64,000 bases of DNA, from the NCBI GenBank assembly GCA_963787045.1, contig CAWBBR010000008.1:186001-250000 (forward strand). Direction: 5' to 3'. The stretch is from DATJGR01 sp963787045 (lineage in GTDB: Bacteria; Pseudomonadota; Gammaproteobacteria; Pseudomonadales; Azotimanducaceae). Below are positions 9,117-17,611 of this stretch, in pieces. The notes under the pieces were generated by a model that ran no database searches, had not been told where the DNA came from, and saw only the letters and a program-made list of their open reading frames with translations. How positions within the stretch are numbered: position 1 is the stretch's first letter; each line of letters starts with the position of its first letter. The position numbers and the translations under genes are program-made.

Positions 9117-9351
9117 TCAGTCTTTGTCTTTTTTGTCGACCTCGTGGCCGATTACGCCGCCGACTGCCGCGCCGCCCAGGGTTCCTGCCGCGCTGCCATT
9201 CGTCAGGACAGCGCCGCCTGCTGCACCTACGCCGGCGCCGATCGCCGTGTTCCGGTCCTGCCGCGACATGCTGTCGCATCCGCCGATGCCGAGCAGCATC
9301 GACTACGGCAAACGCACTCATGAGCAATTTCTGTTTGGAATTCATCGTCAT
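9117..9351 (-). pseudogene. Glycine-zipper lipoprotein 1, split by a frame break near 9300
   Basis: The start MTMNSKQKLLMSAFAVV (ATG at 9351, after AGGAAGG) is a signal peptide whose lipobox and mature part appear in the +1 frame: MLLGIGGCDSMSRQDRNTAI, then GAGVGAAGGAVL and GTLGGAAVGGVIGHEVDKKD. Dropping one base at GTCGATG (9298-9303) joins them into about 77 residues. The mature part is a double glycine-zipper helix of the kind that packs in the outer membrane. It is a close relative of the intact protein at 11127-11345 (same MSRQDxNTAIGAG start and VVGGVIGHEV end), and the two flank a pair of Crp/Fnr genes. Confidence 0.72.
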
Positions 9352-9457
9352 ACCCTTCCTGCTAAGCACTTGGGTACAACCGTATAGTGCGTGTCGTCCG
9401 CACTCTGTACGTCATGGTGACGAATGCCGGTCAGGCAACGACTACATTTGACGCCGA

Positions 9458-10213
9458 TCAGCCCAGGATGCTTGCGTAGACGTCGCGATCGGCGCCGTAA
9501 CACGCACATGCAGCGGCCTTCAGCCCTCGTCGATCGAGAACGGTGATCTTGCCGCGGCTGTAGTGAATCAATCCGAGTTGCTGAAGCGAACCGGCGGCGC
9601 GAGTCACGCCGACCCTGCGCACACCGAGCATCAACGCGAGGAATTCCTGCGTCACGTTGAACACGCCGGAATGGACGCGGTCCTGAGTCATGAGCAGCCA
9701 CCGCGCAAGCCGCGCTTCGACGACGTGGTAGCGGGTACAGCCGGCCGTCTGCGCGAGTTCGCTCAGGTGAACGAACGCATAGCGATCGATCACGCGATGC
9801 AATGTCTCGTTGCGCTGGATCTCGACACCAAACGGTGCGGCGTCCATCTGCAGCGCGGCACCGCTGCCTTGAACGACGGCGCGCAATGACGACACACCTA
9901 CACCGAGTACCAACGGGATTCCGAACATACCTTCGTTTCCGATCAGTCCCACCTCGAGACCCACCGACCCCTCGATCGGCACGATCAATGAAATGAGCCC
10001 CTCCAGCGGAAAGTAGACGTGACTCAACCCGTCGCCGGGTTCGTAGACGATGTCACCGAATGTGAGTTCGACGGTTTCGCACCGGGCGAGCACGCGTTTC
10101 CGCTCAGCCGCGGGCAACGCGTCCAGCAGGAGATTTGTGGCAGGTCGTTTCGACGGTGCGCATCGAAGGACGGTACGAGGGTACCGATGCGCGGTCTGGG
10201 CGTTACCGAACAT
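9458..10213 (-). CDS. Crp/Fnr family transcriptional regulator 1
   Basis: 251 residues with an N-terminal cyclic-nucleotide-binding-like beta roll (FGDIVYEPGDGLSHVYFPLEG, then VGLIGNEGMFGIPLVLG) and a C-terminal winged helix (NVTQEFLALMLGVRRVGVTR, AAGSLQQLGLIHYSRGKITV). It lacks the Arg-Ser pair that grips cAMP in true Crp and the Fnr-type Cys cluster, so its ligand is unknown. It starts at ATG 10213, 23 bases after the restored stop of the second regulator, in the same direction. This subfamily is often found beside stress and envelope genes, which fits the glycine-zipper, BON and CsbD neighbours here. Confidence 0.88.
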   Translation of the reverse strand: MFGNAQTAHRYPRTVLRCAPSKRPATNLLLDALPAAERKRVLARCETVELTFGDIVYEPGDGLSHVYFPLEGLISLIVPIEGSVGLEVGLIGNEGMFGIPLVLGVGVSSLRAVVQGSGAALQMDAAPFGVEIQRNETLHRVIDRYAFVHLSELAQTAGCTRYHVVEARLARWLLMTQDRVHSGVFNVTQEFLALMLGVRRVGVTRAAGSLQQLGLIHYSRGKITVLDRRGLKAAACACYGADRDVYASILG

Positions 10214-10236
10214 ACGCGGAGGTCGTCTCTAGACCG

Positions 10237-10978
10237 TTAATGCCCGACGTAAGGGAGCAGACGGTCGAACTCGGTCTTCACGACCTGATAACACTCGCAA
10301 GACCGGGCTTCGAGGCCGGCGCGGTCGAGCACCTTGATGCGGCCTCTGCGTGTACTGAATCAAACCCGCGTCCTGCAGTTTGCCCGCCGCCTCGGTCACG
10401 CCTTCGCGACGTACCCCCAGCATGTTGGCGATCAATTCCTGCGTCATAGTGAGTTCGTTAGACGCCAGCCGGTCGAGACTCAAGAGCAACCAGCGACAGA
10501 GCTGCTGATCTACCGAGTGGTGCCGATTGCACACCGCCGTCTGCGCCATCTGCGTAATGAGCGCCTGCGTGTACCGCAGCAACAAATGCATCGTCGGACC
10601 AAACCGATCGAATTCGCTCTTGAGTCGCTCCGCCTTCAGGCGATAAGCGTGTCCCGCGCTCTGCACCACGGCGCGGCTCGGAGTCGTGTCGCCACCCATG
10701 AAAAGCGATATTCCAAGAATGCCCTCGTTGCCGACGATGGCGATCTCCGCCGACGCGCCGTCTTCCATCACGTACAACAGCGAGACGATCGACGACGTCG
10801 GCAGGTAGACATATCGCAACTTGACGCCCGGCTCGTAAAGAACGTCGCCGAGCTTCATAACGACGAGTTCCAGGTGCGGAAGCAGCCGGTCGAAGTCACT
10901 CGACGGAAGCGCATCGAGCAGGTGATTCTGGCGCGGCGTATGGTTTGCGGAAGATACTGCCTGCTCGCTGCGCTTCAC
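10237..10978 (-). pseudogene. Crp/Fnr family transcriptional regulator 2, frame break near 10345
   Basis: From the GTG at 10978 the product is a typical paralogue of the neighbouring regulator: LGDVLYEPGVKLRYVYLPTS, SAEIAIVGNEGILGISLF and a helix-turn-helix with MTQELIANMLGVRREGVTE. After AAGKLQDAGLIQYT the expected wing continues only in the +1 frame (GRIKVLDRAGLEARSCECYQ) and ends in PYVGH at a TAA (10237-10239). The break lies at the codon pair CAG AGG, which becomes GGC in the other frame. Read without correction it ends in an unrelated Arg/Pro-rich tail at 10229. Both regulators probably belong to one operon. Confidence 0.78.
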
Positions 10979-11080
10979 CGCGGCTGCGGCGCTTTCTTCG
11001 ATCTAGGTCTTGCATTGTCCGATTCATCGTCTGCCACGCTGTCTCCGCAAGAGTGAACCTTGCATGTGCACCCAGCATAC

Positions 11081-11099
11081 GCGCTATGTGCCATAGCGC
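11081..11099. promoter_or_regulatory. Perfect 7-bp inverted repeat between glycine-zipper 2 and the Crp/Fnr pair
   Basis: GCGCTAT-GTGCC-ATAGCGC is a perfect repeat that extends further with a small bulge (ATACG on the left, CGTAT on the right). It lies about 100 bases before the GTG of regulator 2 and just after the stop of lipoprotein 2. It could be an operator for the Crp/Fnr proteins or a transcript end; no T-run follows on the minus strand. Confidence 0.4.
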
Positions 11100-11126
11100 A
11101 CGTATGGTTTCGGAGTCAATTCTCGA

Positions 11127-11345
11127 TCAATCTTTCTTCACTTCGTGACCGATGACGCCGCCGACCACCGCGCCCGCAGCTGTGCCGGCGGCACTTCTAC
11201 CGGTGAGCACCGCGCCGCCAACCGCACCCGCGCCCGCACCGATCGCCGTGTTCTTGTCCTGGCGCGACATTCCGGCGCAGGCGCCGAGCCCGAGCAGCAA
11301 GGTGGTGACAATTGCTGCAGCCGTCGTTCTCTGAAACGTATTCAT
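11127..11345 (-). CDS. Glycine-zipper 2TM-type lipoprotein 2
   Basis: An intact 72-residue protein starting at ATG 11345 (MNTFQRTTAAAIV). The signal peptide ends in the lipobox LGLGAC, predicting a lipidated Cys near residue 23. The mature part MSRQDKNTAIGAGAGAVGGA and GTAAGAVVGGVIGHEVKKD is a glycine-zipper hairpin. Such small lipoproteins sit in the outer membrane and are often linked to envelope stress; a specific role is not known. It pairs with the frame-broken relative at 9117. The 238-base gap upstream (11346-11583) is shared with the divergent transglutaminase gene and must hold both promoters, but none is clear by eye. Confidence 0.88.
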   Translation of the reverse strand: MNTFQRTTAAAIVTTLLLGLGACAGMSRQDKNTAIGAGAGAVGGAVLTGRSAAGTAAGAVVGGVIGHEVKKD

Positions 11346-11583
11346 TTGATTCGCCTTTGGAAACGCATGTTCACTGACCAGAACAGACACTACGCTTCCA
11401 ACGCCTGGCGCTCCGTTCGGCAGGACGCTTACTCTCCCCTCATTTGCACCGTTAGATCGGAACACCAAACGTAGGCAATCGTCGGTCGAATCCGCACAGC
11501 CGATGCACCACTTTGGCCGACCGATTCGACATGACTCTCCGTGCTCGAAGGTGCACAGTGCTCGCCCAGACAGGTAAATCTCC

Positions 11584-12399
11584 ATGCAAATTCGTGTCGG
11601 CTTCGAAATCGTGTACGACTGCCCGCAGCCAACGCCGATGATTCTGAATCTGAATGTTCACTTCACACGCGTCTCGGACCTCATCGGTCGCGACGATCTG
11701 GTGTTCGAACCAGGCGTGCCGATGGCGGCGTATCGCGACAGCTTCGGCAACTGGTGCACTCGCATCGTCGCCCCTACGGGACGCACGCGCCTCACCGCCA
11801 ACGCGGTCGTCAACGACACTGGCTTGGTGGACGCGCACGTCCCCGACGCGCGACAGATTGCCGTTCAGGATCTACCGGAGGAAACGCTACTGTTCCTCTT
11901 GGGAAGTCGCTATTGCGAAACGGATCGGCTGTCGGAAACGGCGTGGAGTCTCTTCGGCAATGGACCGACGGGATGGGCTCGCGTCCAGGCGATCTGTGAC
12001 TACGTGCATCACCACATCGCGTTCGGTTACGAGCACGCACGCATGACGCGCACGGCGCTGGAAGCGTACTTCGATAAGACGGGCGTTTGCCGCGACTACG
12101 CGCACCTGGCCGTCGCGTTCTGCAGATGCATGAACATCCCGGCCCGTTACTGCACCGGTTATCTCGGCGACATCGGCGTACCCAAATCGACCGCGCCGAT
12201 GGACTTCGCCGCATGGTTCGAAGCGTACCTCGATGGTCACTGGTACACGTTCGACGCACGCAACAACACACCGCGCATCGGTCGCGTGCTGATTGCGCGC
12301 GGCCGCGACGCGGCGGATGTGGCCATCAGCAACGCGTTTGGCGTCAATACGCTGGTGAGCTTCAGGGTTTGGACCGACGAACTCCCCGTCGCGGCGTAA
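11584..12399 (+). CDS. Transglutaminase-like (cysteine protease fold) protein with an altered catalytic His position
   Basis: 271 residues with an N-terminal beta domain (about 1-110) and a transglutaminase core. The nucleophile is Cys169 in KTGVCRDYAHLAVAF and the acid is Asp224 in HWYTFDARNNTPRIG. At the position where the His normally stands before AWFE the sequence reads PMDFAAWFEAYL (Ala209-Ala210), so the textbook triad is incomplete. The remaining pattern (YCTGYLGDIGVP, IARGRDAADVAISNAFG) is characteristic of a bacterial transglutaminase subfamily, so the substitution may be a subfamily trait. A role in proteolysis or peptide cross-linking is possible but unproven. It converges with the tiny membrane protein gene 13 bases downstream. 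Confidence 0.87.
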   Translation: MQIRVGFEIVYDCPQPTPMILNLNVHFTRVSDLIGRDDLVFEPGVPMAAYRDSFGNWCTRIVAPTGRTRLTANAVVNDTGLVDAHVPDARQIAVQDLPEETLLFLLGSRYCETDRLSETAWSLFGNGPTGWARVQAICDYVHHHIAFGYEHARMTRTALEAYFDKTGVCRDYAHLAVAFCRCMNIPARYCTGYLGDIGVPKSTAPMDFAAWFEAYLDGHWYTFDARNNTPRIGRVLIARGRDAADVAISNAFGVNTLVSFRVWTDELPVAA

Positions 12400-12412
12400 C
12401 GCGGGACGCCTG

Positions 12413-12559
12413 CTAGATCCGCCGGCCTTGAATCAGCCGGATCGCGATCACCACGACCGCCAGCACCAACAGGATGTGAATGAGTCCGCCGAGGGTGTAC
12501 GACGTCACCAATCCCAGCGCCCAAAGGACAATCAGCACTACTGCAACCGTTTCCAACAT
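12413..12559 (-). CDS. lmo0937-type (DUF5670) 48-residue membrane protein
   Basis: MLETVAVVLIVLWALGLVTS followed by YTLGGLIHILLVLAVVVIAI and RLIQGRRI gives two hydrophobic helices separated by a glycine turn, the hallmark of this very small membrane family. The ATG at 12559 follows GGAGAACATCG. An upstream in-frame extension is not family-like. These proteins are often found near CsbD, BON and other general-stress genes, as here; biochemical function is unknown. It lies downstream of the BON gene but is separated from it by an intrinsic terminator, so it needs its own promoter in 12560-12661. Confidence 0.85.
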   Translation of the reverse strand: MLETVAVVLIVLWALGLVTSYTLGGLIHILLVLAVVVIAIRLIQGRRI

Positions 12560-12661
12560 CGATGTTCTCCAGATACCCAAAACGTAGCTAACGACCTCGG
12601 TTACGGTGCGCTCTAACGACACCTCGAATCTGTACGGAACCGAACACTTAGCGGGTCGAAT

Positions 12662-12697
12662 TCAAAACAAACGAAAGGACCGCAAGCGGTCCTTTCG
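12662..12697 (-). terminator. Rho-independent terminator of the CsbD-BON operon
   Basis: CGAAAGGACCGC and GCGGTCCTTTCG pair almost back to back (12672-12697; 11 bp with a 4-base loop). On the minus strand the stem is followed by TTTGTTTTG. It lies 25 bases past the BON stop. Confidence 0.85.
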
Positions 12698-12722
12698 ATC
12701 GAACGGCTCGACAGCTACTGCG

Positions 12723-13559
12723 TCAAATGACGGTCAGCCCCTTCGACTCGACATCCGACACGCCGCGAACGTTCTTCGCGAGTTCGATAGCAAGCGCGCG
12801 CTCGGCGCCACTGTCGAGTTTGCCGCTCAACGTGACCACGCCTTTCTTCGTCGTCACGTCGATGTCGGATCCATCGACGTTGCTCGAGTACATCAGGGTC
12901 GATTTCACTTTCGTGGTAATCCAGCTGTCCGAGACGACATGCCCCTCTTCGTGGACAGCACCCTTGGGTGAATCGGTTACTGCAGCTTTGTCGGCCTTGA
13001 ACGTCAGCCGGTTGTCCACGGCCACGACACCTCGGGTATTACTCGCCAGACGCCCGGCCAGGTCCTTTGCGGCTGCGCTGTCGGCGGAACCCGTCAGGGT
13101 GACGTGACCCCGCTTCGTATCCACTTCGGTCGCTAGACCATCCGTATACGTGCTCCACAGGAGTTTCGACTTCACAGTCGCGGTAATCGTAGCGTCGTCG
13201 ATCTCTTCGCCGTAGCTACGCTCGGACGAGCGAGCTGGGGGGACGTAGTCGGCTTGGACCACGATCTGGTTGTCGACGTCCTTGACCCCGGGAACACCCA
13301 ACGCAATCTGCTTGGCCAGATCCTTGTCGACGCCCTCTTCGACCTTCCCGCTCAGCGTTGCCTTGCCGTCGTGCACCGACACCTTGAGGTCGTTGGCGCG
13401 CAGATAGGGGCTCAACGCGTACGTTGTCCAGATCTGGGTCTCCTGCCGCGCATCGGTGACGTCTTGCGAAACCGGCGCCGCCGAAGCGGGACCGCTCATA
13501 GAAGCGATTGCAATGGCAATGCTCGATGCCAGTAACAGTTTTCGGGATTGCGGAAACAT
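12723..13559 (-). CDS. Periplasmic protein with three BON domains
   Basis: 278 residues from ATG 13559 (GGAGAAACACT precedes it). An N-terminal signal peptide (KLLLASSIAIAIASMSGPAS then AAPVSQ) directs it to the periplasm. Three BON repeats follow: VSVHDGKATLSGKVEEGVDK, VDTKRGHVTLTGSADSAAAK and VTTKKGVVTLSGKLDSGAER, each ending with a GVxxVDN/GVSDVES strand. BON domains bind phospholipid or membrane surfaces, as in OsmY, and OsmY-like proteins respond to osmotic stress. It is co-transcribed with CsbD (41 bases upstream) and ends at a strong terminator. Confidence 0.93.
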   Translation of the reverse strand: MFPQSRKLLLASSIAIAIASMSGPASAAPVSQDVTDARQETQIWTTYALSPYLRANDLKVSVHDGKATLSGKVEEGVDKDLAKQIALGVPGVKDVDNQIVVQADYVPPARSSERSYGEEIDDATITATVKSKLLWSTYTDGLATEVDTKRGHVTLTGSADSAAAKDLAGRLASNTRGVVAVDNRLTFKADKAAVTDSPKGAVHEEGHVVSDSWITTKVKSTLMYSSNVDGSDIDVTTKKGVVTLSGKLDSGAERALAIELAKNVRGVSDVESKGLTVI

Positions 13560-13600
13560 AGTGTTTCTCCGGTCGGAAAATGAAGTAGTCAATGAACGCG

Positions 13601-13822
13601 TCACAGCGTATTCGCTTCGAAGAACGACTTGACCTGTCGGTCCGCTTCGTCGCGCGTGATGGCGTAGCGTTCCTGAACGAGGCCGATGAGTCGATCGTGG
13701 TGGCCGTCGAGTCTCATCAATTCATCGTCGGTCAATTTTCCCCACGCGATCTTCGCGGCGCCGACCTGCTGTTTCCATTTGCCCTTCATCTCGTCGACGC
13801 TGGGCATGACTGGTTTGTCCAT
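13601..13822 (-). CDS. CsbD family stress protein
   Basis: 73 residues from ATG 13822, preceded by AGAGG. The core EMKGKWKQQVGAAKIAWGKL followed by TDDELMRLDGHHDRLIGLVQ and ERYAITRDEADRQV is the CsbD signature (helical, charged, small). CsbD is a general-stress protein in Bacillus and a common small protein in proteobacteria; no enzymatic role is known. It is the first gene of an operon with the BON protein. Confidence 0.92.
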   Translation of the reverse strand: MDKPVMPSVDEMKGKWKQQVGAAKIAWGKLTDDELMRLDGHHDRLIGLVQERYAITRDEADRQVKSFFEANTL

Positions 13823-14205
13823 ATGAACCTCTGAATGAATCCCGCGACGCCCAAGTGTGCGACGTGGCCAGGATGTTGGAACCGACGCACGATAGTCCGT
13901 TGGGAACGGAAGGTCGGTTCGTTGGCGCGCTTAGGTGTTGGCGCAGGGGACGTGCGTGTGCTCGCGCACAGAAGCTATCGAACACGCGGCGTAGCGTCAG
14001 GAGCATGGAATACGAGGGAACTATTGAATGAAGACTTCGAAAACAGCGACGACGAACTGATTCAGACCAATCAACTCGCCGCGACATTCTGCGATCGTTA
14101 TCAGAGCGTTCCACAGCCGGTAGTCGAACGGCAACGGTACCAAGACGGTGACGTTCCAGTGCCGGACCACCTGAGATTTGCGGACTACCGCGACGGTGCA
14201 CGCGC
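13823..14205. other. 383-base gap between divergent csbD-like and cardiolipin-synthase-like genes
   Basis: Expected to carry two divergent promoters. A GGAAC-N16-GTT pair on the plus strand (about 13875-13898) resembles ECF stress promoters but is over 300 bases from the next start. An open frame runs across the region (13835-14257, plus), but it has no recognisable motif or ribosome site, so I do not call it a gene. Confidence 0.4.
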
Positions 14206-15814
14206 GTGCCACGTTCGATCGGAACCTTCCTGTCCGTCGCCGCGGCTGTCGTCCTAACCGCCTGCACGACAGTTCCACCGGGCGCGGACTACCCGAAGGT
14301 CGCTTCGGTTGCGCTGCCGCATCCGGAGGAAACGCGCCTCGGAAAACAGTTCGACACTGCCGCGCGCGAGCACGGCGGAAATTCGGGTTTTCGTATCATC
14401 AGCGTCGGCGTGGATGGATTTCTGACGCGCATGCAATTGATCGGTGCGGCGGAGAAGACGCTCGATCTTCAGTACTACATTTTCCGCGGTGACGAAACCG
14501 GGCGGATGCTGAGCGGCGCATTGCTGCGAGCCGCAGATCGCGGAGTGAGAGTGCGCGTGTTGGTCGACGACGGCGACACGATGCAGGGCGACGAGCAAGT
14601 CAACGCGCTGGCGTCGAATCCGTCGGTGGAAGTCCGGATCTTCAATCCATTTCGATACCGTGGACACTGGACGGCGATGCGGAACTCGGAATGGATCTTC
14701 AACTCGTCGCGACTCGACTATCGAATGCACAACAAGCTGATGGTCGCCGACAACGCGGTGGCGCTCATCGGTGGTCGCAACATCGGCAATCAATACTTTC
14801 AGATGGATCCCGAGTCACAAGTCGCCGACGACGATGTCTTCGTCGCCGGTCCAATGGCCGAGCAGCTATCCACGACGTTCGACGAGTACTGGAACAGCGC
14901 CTTTGCAATTCCGGCGGCGGCATTCGCGCGCGATCCATCTACGCGCGCCGCATCGGTAGACACGCTCGAACACGCGCGCGCACCGCCTCGGCAACAGTTG
15001 CGGTCGCTGCAGACCGACGGAATCGACTACGCGAAGTTGATCGCCACGGGGGAGCCGTATGCCGGAATCCTCTCGGGTCGACTGCCGCTGGTCTGGGCAC
15101 CTGCGCAAGTGATCTGCGACAGTCCGGACAAGAAGGATGTCGAAGACGGGGAATCGCGCGGCCGACTCATGACGAGGCGCGTTGACGCCGCAGTCGCCGC
15201 GCGTGCAATCCGAACTATTGATGGTCACTCCGTATTTCGTCCCTGCGGGCGAGGATCTGCAGCTGCTGAAGGATCTGCGTCAACGCAATGTGCGCGTCCG
15301 CGTACTGACCAACTCGCTCGAGTCGACCACCGAGTTATCGGCGCAATCGGGCTACCTCCACTATCGCGTTCCGCTTCTCGAGGAAGGCGTCGAGTTGTAC
15401 GAAGTTCGCTCGCTGCTCGGCAGCGCCAGAGGCAGCGGGCAGACAGCCGTCGTCTCGCGCTACGGCAACTACTCGTTGCACGCGAAGTTGTTCGTGTTCG
15501 ATCGCCAACGGTTGTTCATTGGCTCGATGAATTTCGACCAGCGATCCAAGCGACTCAATACCGAAGTCGGCCTGATCATCGACAGCCCGGAACTGGCGCG
15601 CCAGACCGCGGCGCGCTTCGATGCCATGGTGAATCCACAGAACTCGTACACGCTGGTGTTGCGCGCGGACGCTACAGGCCATGGGACGCACCTCGTCTGG
15701 CTGACCGAAGAGGACGGCAAGGACGTGGAATACACACACGAGCCGGCGAGAGGCACGTGGCAGCGAATCGAGCTTCAACTCCTGTCGCTATTACCAGTTG
15801 GAAAGGAACTATGA
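14206..15814 (+). pseudogene. Phospholipase D/cardiolipin synthase-like lipoprotein, frame break near 15175
   Basis: The first part (GTG 14206) has a lipoprotein signal (SVAAAVVLTACTTVPPG), then the first HKD motif MHNKLMVADNAVALIGGRNI. The second half, with SELLMVTPYFVPAGEDLQLL and the second HKD motif LHAKLFVFDRQRLFIGSMNF, lies in the +1 frame and ends at TGA 15814. Frame 1 runs to the codons ATG ACG AGG CGC; skipping one base there (15175) gives GGC GCG TTG ACG CCG and joins the halves to about 535 residues. Both HKD motifs are needed for a phosphatidyl-transfer site, so the joined product would be a full cardiolipin-synthase-like enzyme of the envelope. Confidence 0.8.
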
Positions 15815-15888
15815 ACGGCTGCGACGTCGTGAGCAGCCACGATTGGCTCATTGAAGCGTTGTCGCGATACCGTGCATCGCTTGAAGCG

Positions 15889-15918
15889 GAACAAACAGAA
15901 AGGCCGAGCGACTCGGCC
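15889..15918 (-). terminator. Rho-independent terminator of the small BON-domain gene
   Basis: GGCCGAG-CGA-CTCGGCC (15902-15918) forms a 7-bp hairpin; on the minus strand it is followed by TTTCTGTTTGTT. It lies 25 bases past the stop at 15944. Confidence 0.85.
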
Positions 15919-15943
15919 CACCTCTGATCGAAGCTCCGGAGTA

Positions 15944-16278
15944 TCAGTCTTCCTTCTCGACCTTGATGTCGCTGTGCACCGATCGGACGCCTTCGGTCGA
16001 CTTTGCGATCTGGACTGCGTTCGCCGCAACGGTCTGCGACTCGACCGTGCCGCTCAGCCAGACGACGCCTTCCTTGTCGGTGTCGACATGGATGCGCGCG
16101 AGGCTGCTCATATGGTCGGCCGTCAGTTTGGCTTTCACTTCGGTCGTAATCGCGGAATCCTTTACGAAGGCTTCCGGATTCGAGCGGTCGGTATCGGAAT
16201 CCGTGACGGCCATTGCCGCGCCGGATCCGAGTAAGGCTCGACCATGAGGCCGGCAATCGAGTAACGCTTCTTCATCAT
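15944..16278 (-). pseudogene. Small BON-domain periplasmic protein, signal peptide out of frame
   Basis: The mature part from VTDSDTDRSNPEAFVKDSAI to the C-terminus IKVEKED is one BON domain (VDTDKEGVVWLSGTVESQTV). A short in-frame ATG exists at 16213, but a better start is MMKKRYSIAGLMV at 16278, after GAGG. Its natural continuation ALLGSGAAMA-VTDSD, a clean signal peptide ending in AMA, lies in another frame, so one base appears lost (or two gained) near 16239-16243. The intended product would be about 111 residues in the periplasm. This is the only break in the stress block that does not fit the +1 pattern. Confidence 0.75.
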
Positions 16279-16443
16279 CAATCCTCGTTTGGGAACGCAG
16301 TCATCTTCCTCGCTGCGACGCACTCATTCAGTTCGCCAGCGCACCCTGAAGACGCAGCGAGACGCATGCGAAGGGCAGCGCGATCCGAGGTGCGGTAACA
16401 TTCCGCCCTGTCATTTCTAATCCGCCTGTTGGAGAGCAAGAGC

Positions 16444-17607
16444 ATGCAAGACGTCTACATTATCGAAGCGGTCCGTAGCCCCATCGGCAAACGCGGCAAG
16501 GGTCTGGCCGGACTGATGCCGGCGGACCTGCTCGGCGCCGTACAGCTCGCTGCCCTGAAGCGCAGCGGCCTCGACGGCAAACAGATCGGCCAGGTGATCG
16601 GCGGTTGCGTTTCGCAGGTCGGCGAACAGTCGTTCAACATCGCGCGCGTCGCTTGGCTGTCGGCCGGACTGCCGCTGGAAGTCGCTTCCACCACCGTCGA
16701 TTCGCAATGCGGATCGAGCCAACAGGCGACGTCGCTCGGCGCGGCGATGGTCGGCGCCGGTCTCGAAGACATCGTGATGAGCTGCGGCGTCGAGATGATG
16801 ACGCGCGTGCCGCTCGGTTCGAACATGAAAGGCGGCGTGCCGATGGGCGCGAGCTATGCGGCCCACTATCAACCGACGAGCCAGTTCATGGGCGCGGCGA
16901 TGATCGCCGAGGAATACCAGATCACCCGAGAAGACACCGACGCGTTCGGATTGCGCAGCCAGCAGCGCGCCATCGCCGCTTGGGACGCGGGCCACTTCAC
17001 CCGCGAGGTGACGCCGATCACCGCGCCGGTGGTCGACAAGGAAGGTAAGCCGACCGGTGCGACGCATACGGTGGCACGCGACGAAGGTCTGCGCGCGACC
17101 ACGATCGAGGCGCTGCGCGCGCTCGAGCCGGTTCCCGGGCAGAGCATTCATACGGCCGGCAGCAGCTCGCAGGTGTCCGACGGCGCTTCCGCGGTGATCC
17201 TGGCGTCGGAAAAAGCCGTCAAGTCGCTGGGACTGAAGCCGCGCGCCCGCATCGTCGCGACGACGCTGGTCGGCGTGGATCCGGTGACGATGCTGAAAGG
17301 CCCGATTCCCGCCACTACGAAAGTGTTGGCGCAAGCCGGTTTGAAGATCGGCGACATCGATACGTTCGAAGTGAACGAAGCGTTCGCTTCGGTGGTGCTC
17401 GCGTGGCAACGCGTGCACAAGCCCGACCCCGATCGCGTCAACCCGAACGGCGGTGCGATCGCAATCGGCCACCCGACCGGTTCAACCGGTGCGCGGCTGA
17501 TCACCACCGCATTGCACACGCTCGAACGCACCAACGGTCGTTACGGTCTGATCTCGATGTGCTGCGGCGGCGGTCTCGGCACCGGCACCATCATCGAGCG
17601 GCTGTAA
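16444..17607 (+). CDS. Thiolase (acetyl-CoA acetyltransferase family)
   Basis: 387 residues; ATG 16444 follows GGAGAGCAAGAGC. The acyl-accepting Cys89 is in TTVDSQCGSSQQATSLGAAM, followed by FEVNEAFASVVLAW, GGAIAIGHPTGSTGAR with His343, and a second catalytic Cys373 in SMCCGGGLGTG. All four thiolase motifs are present. It catalyses thiolytic cleavage of 3-oxoacyl-CoA or the reverse condensation; length and motifs do not separate the degradative from the biosynthetic type. The next gene, an alpha/beta hydrolase, begins 4 bases later, so they form an operon. The gap 16279-16443 has a 9-bp inverted repeat (16309-16317/16353-16361) of unknown role. Confidence 0.94.
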   Translation: MQDVYIIEAVRSPIGKRGKGLAGLMPADLLGAVQLAALKRSGLDGKQIGQVIGGCVSQVGEQSFNIARVAWLSAGLPLEVASTTVDSQCGSSQQATSLGAAMVGAGLEDIVMSCGVEMMTRVPLGSNMKGGVPMGASYAAHYQPTSQFMGAAMIAEEYQITREDTDAFGLRSQQRAIAAWDAGHFTREVTPITAPVVDKEGKPTGATHTVARDEGLRATTIEALRALEPVPGQSIHTAGSSSQVSDGASAVILASEKAVKSLGLKPRARIVATTLVGVDPVTMLKGPIPATTKVLAQAGLKIGDIDTFEVNEAFASVVLAWQRVHKPDPDRVNPNGGAIAIGHPTGSTGARLITTALHTLERTNGRYGLISMCCGGGLGTGTIIERL

Positions 17608-17611
17608 CGTC

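Noticed and set aside
13875..13900. GGAAC-N16-GTT resembling an EcfG-type stress promoter
   Set aside because: It lies about 310 bases from the next start, other stress genes here lack the same pair, and this sigma factor type is known from alphaproteobacteria.
13835..14257. Open frame of 140 codons in the csbD-phospholipase D gap
   Set aside because: No ribosome site, no family motif, and it overlaps the phospholipase start in another frame.
16309..16361. 9-bp inverted repeat as a terminator
   Set aside because: The arms are 35 bases apart, no T-run follows, and it sits upstream of both divergent genes.
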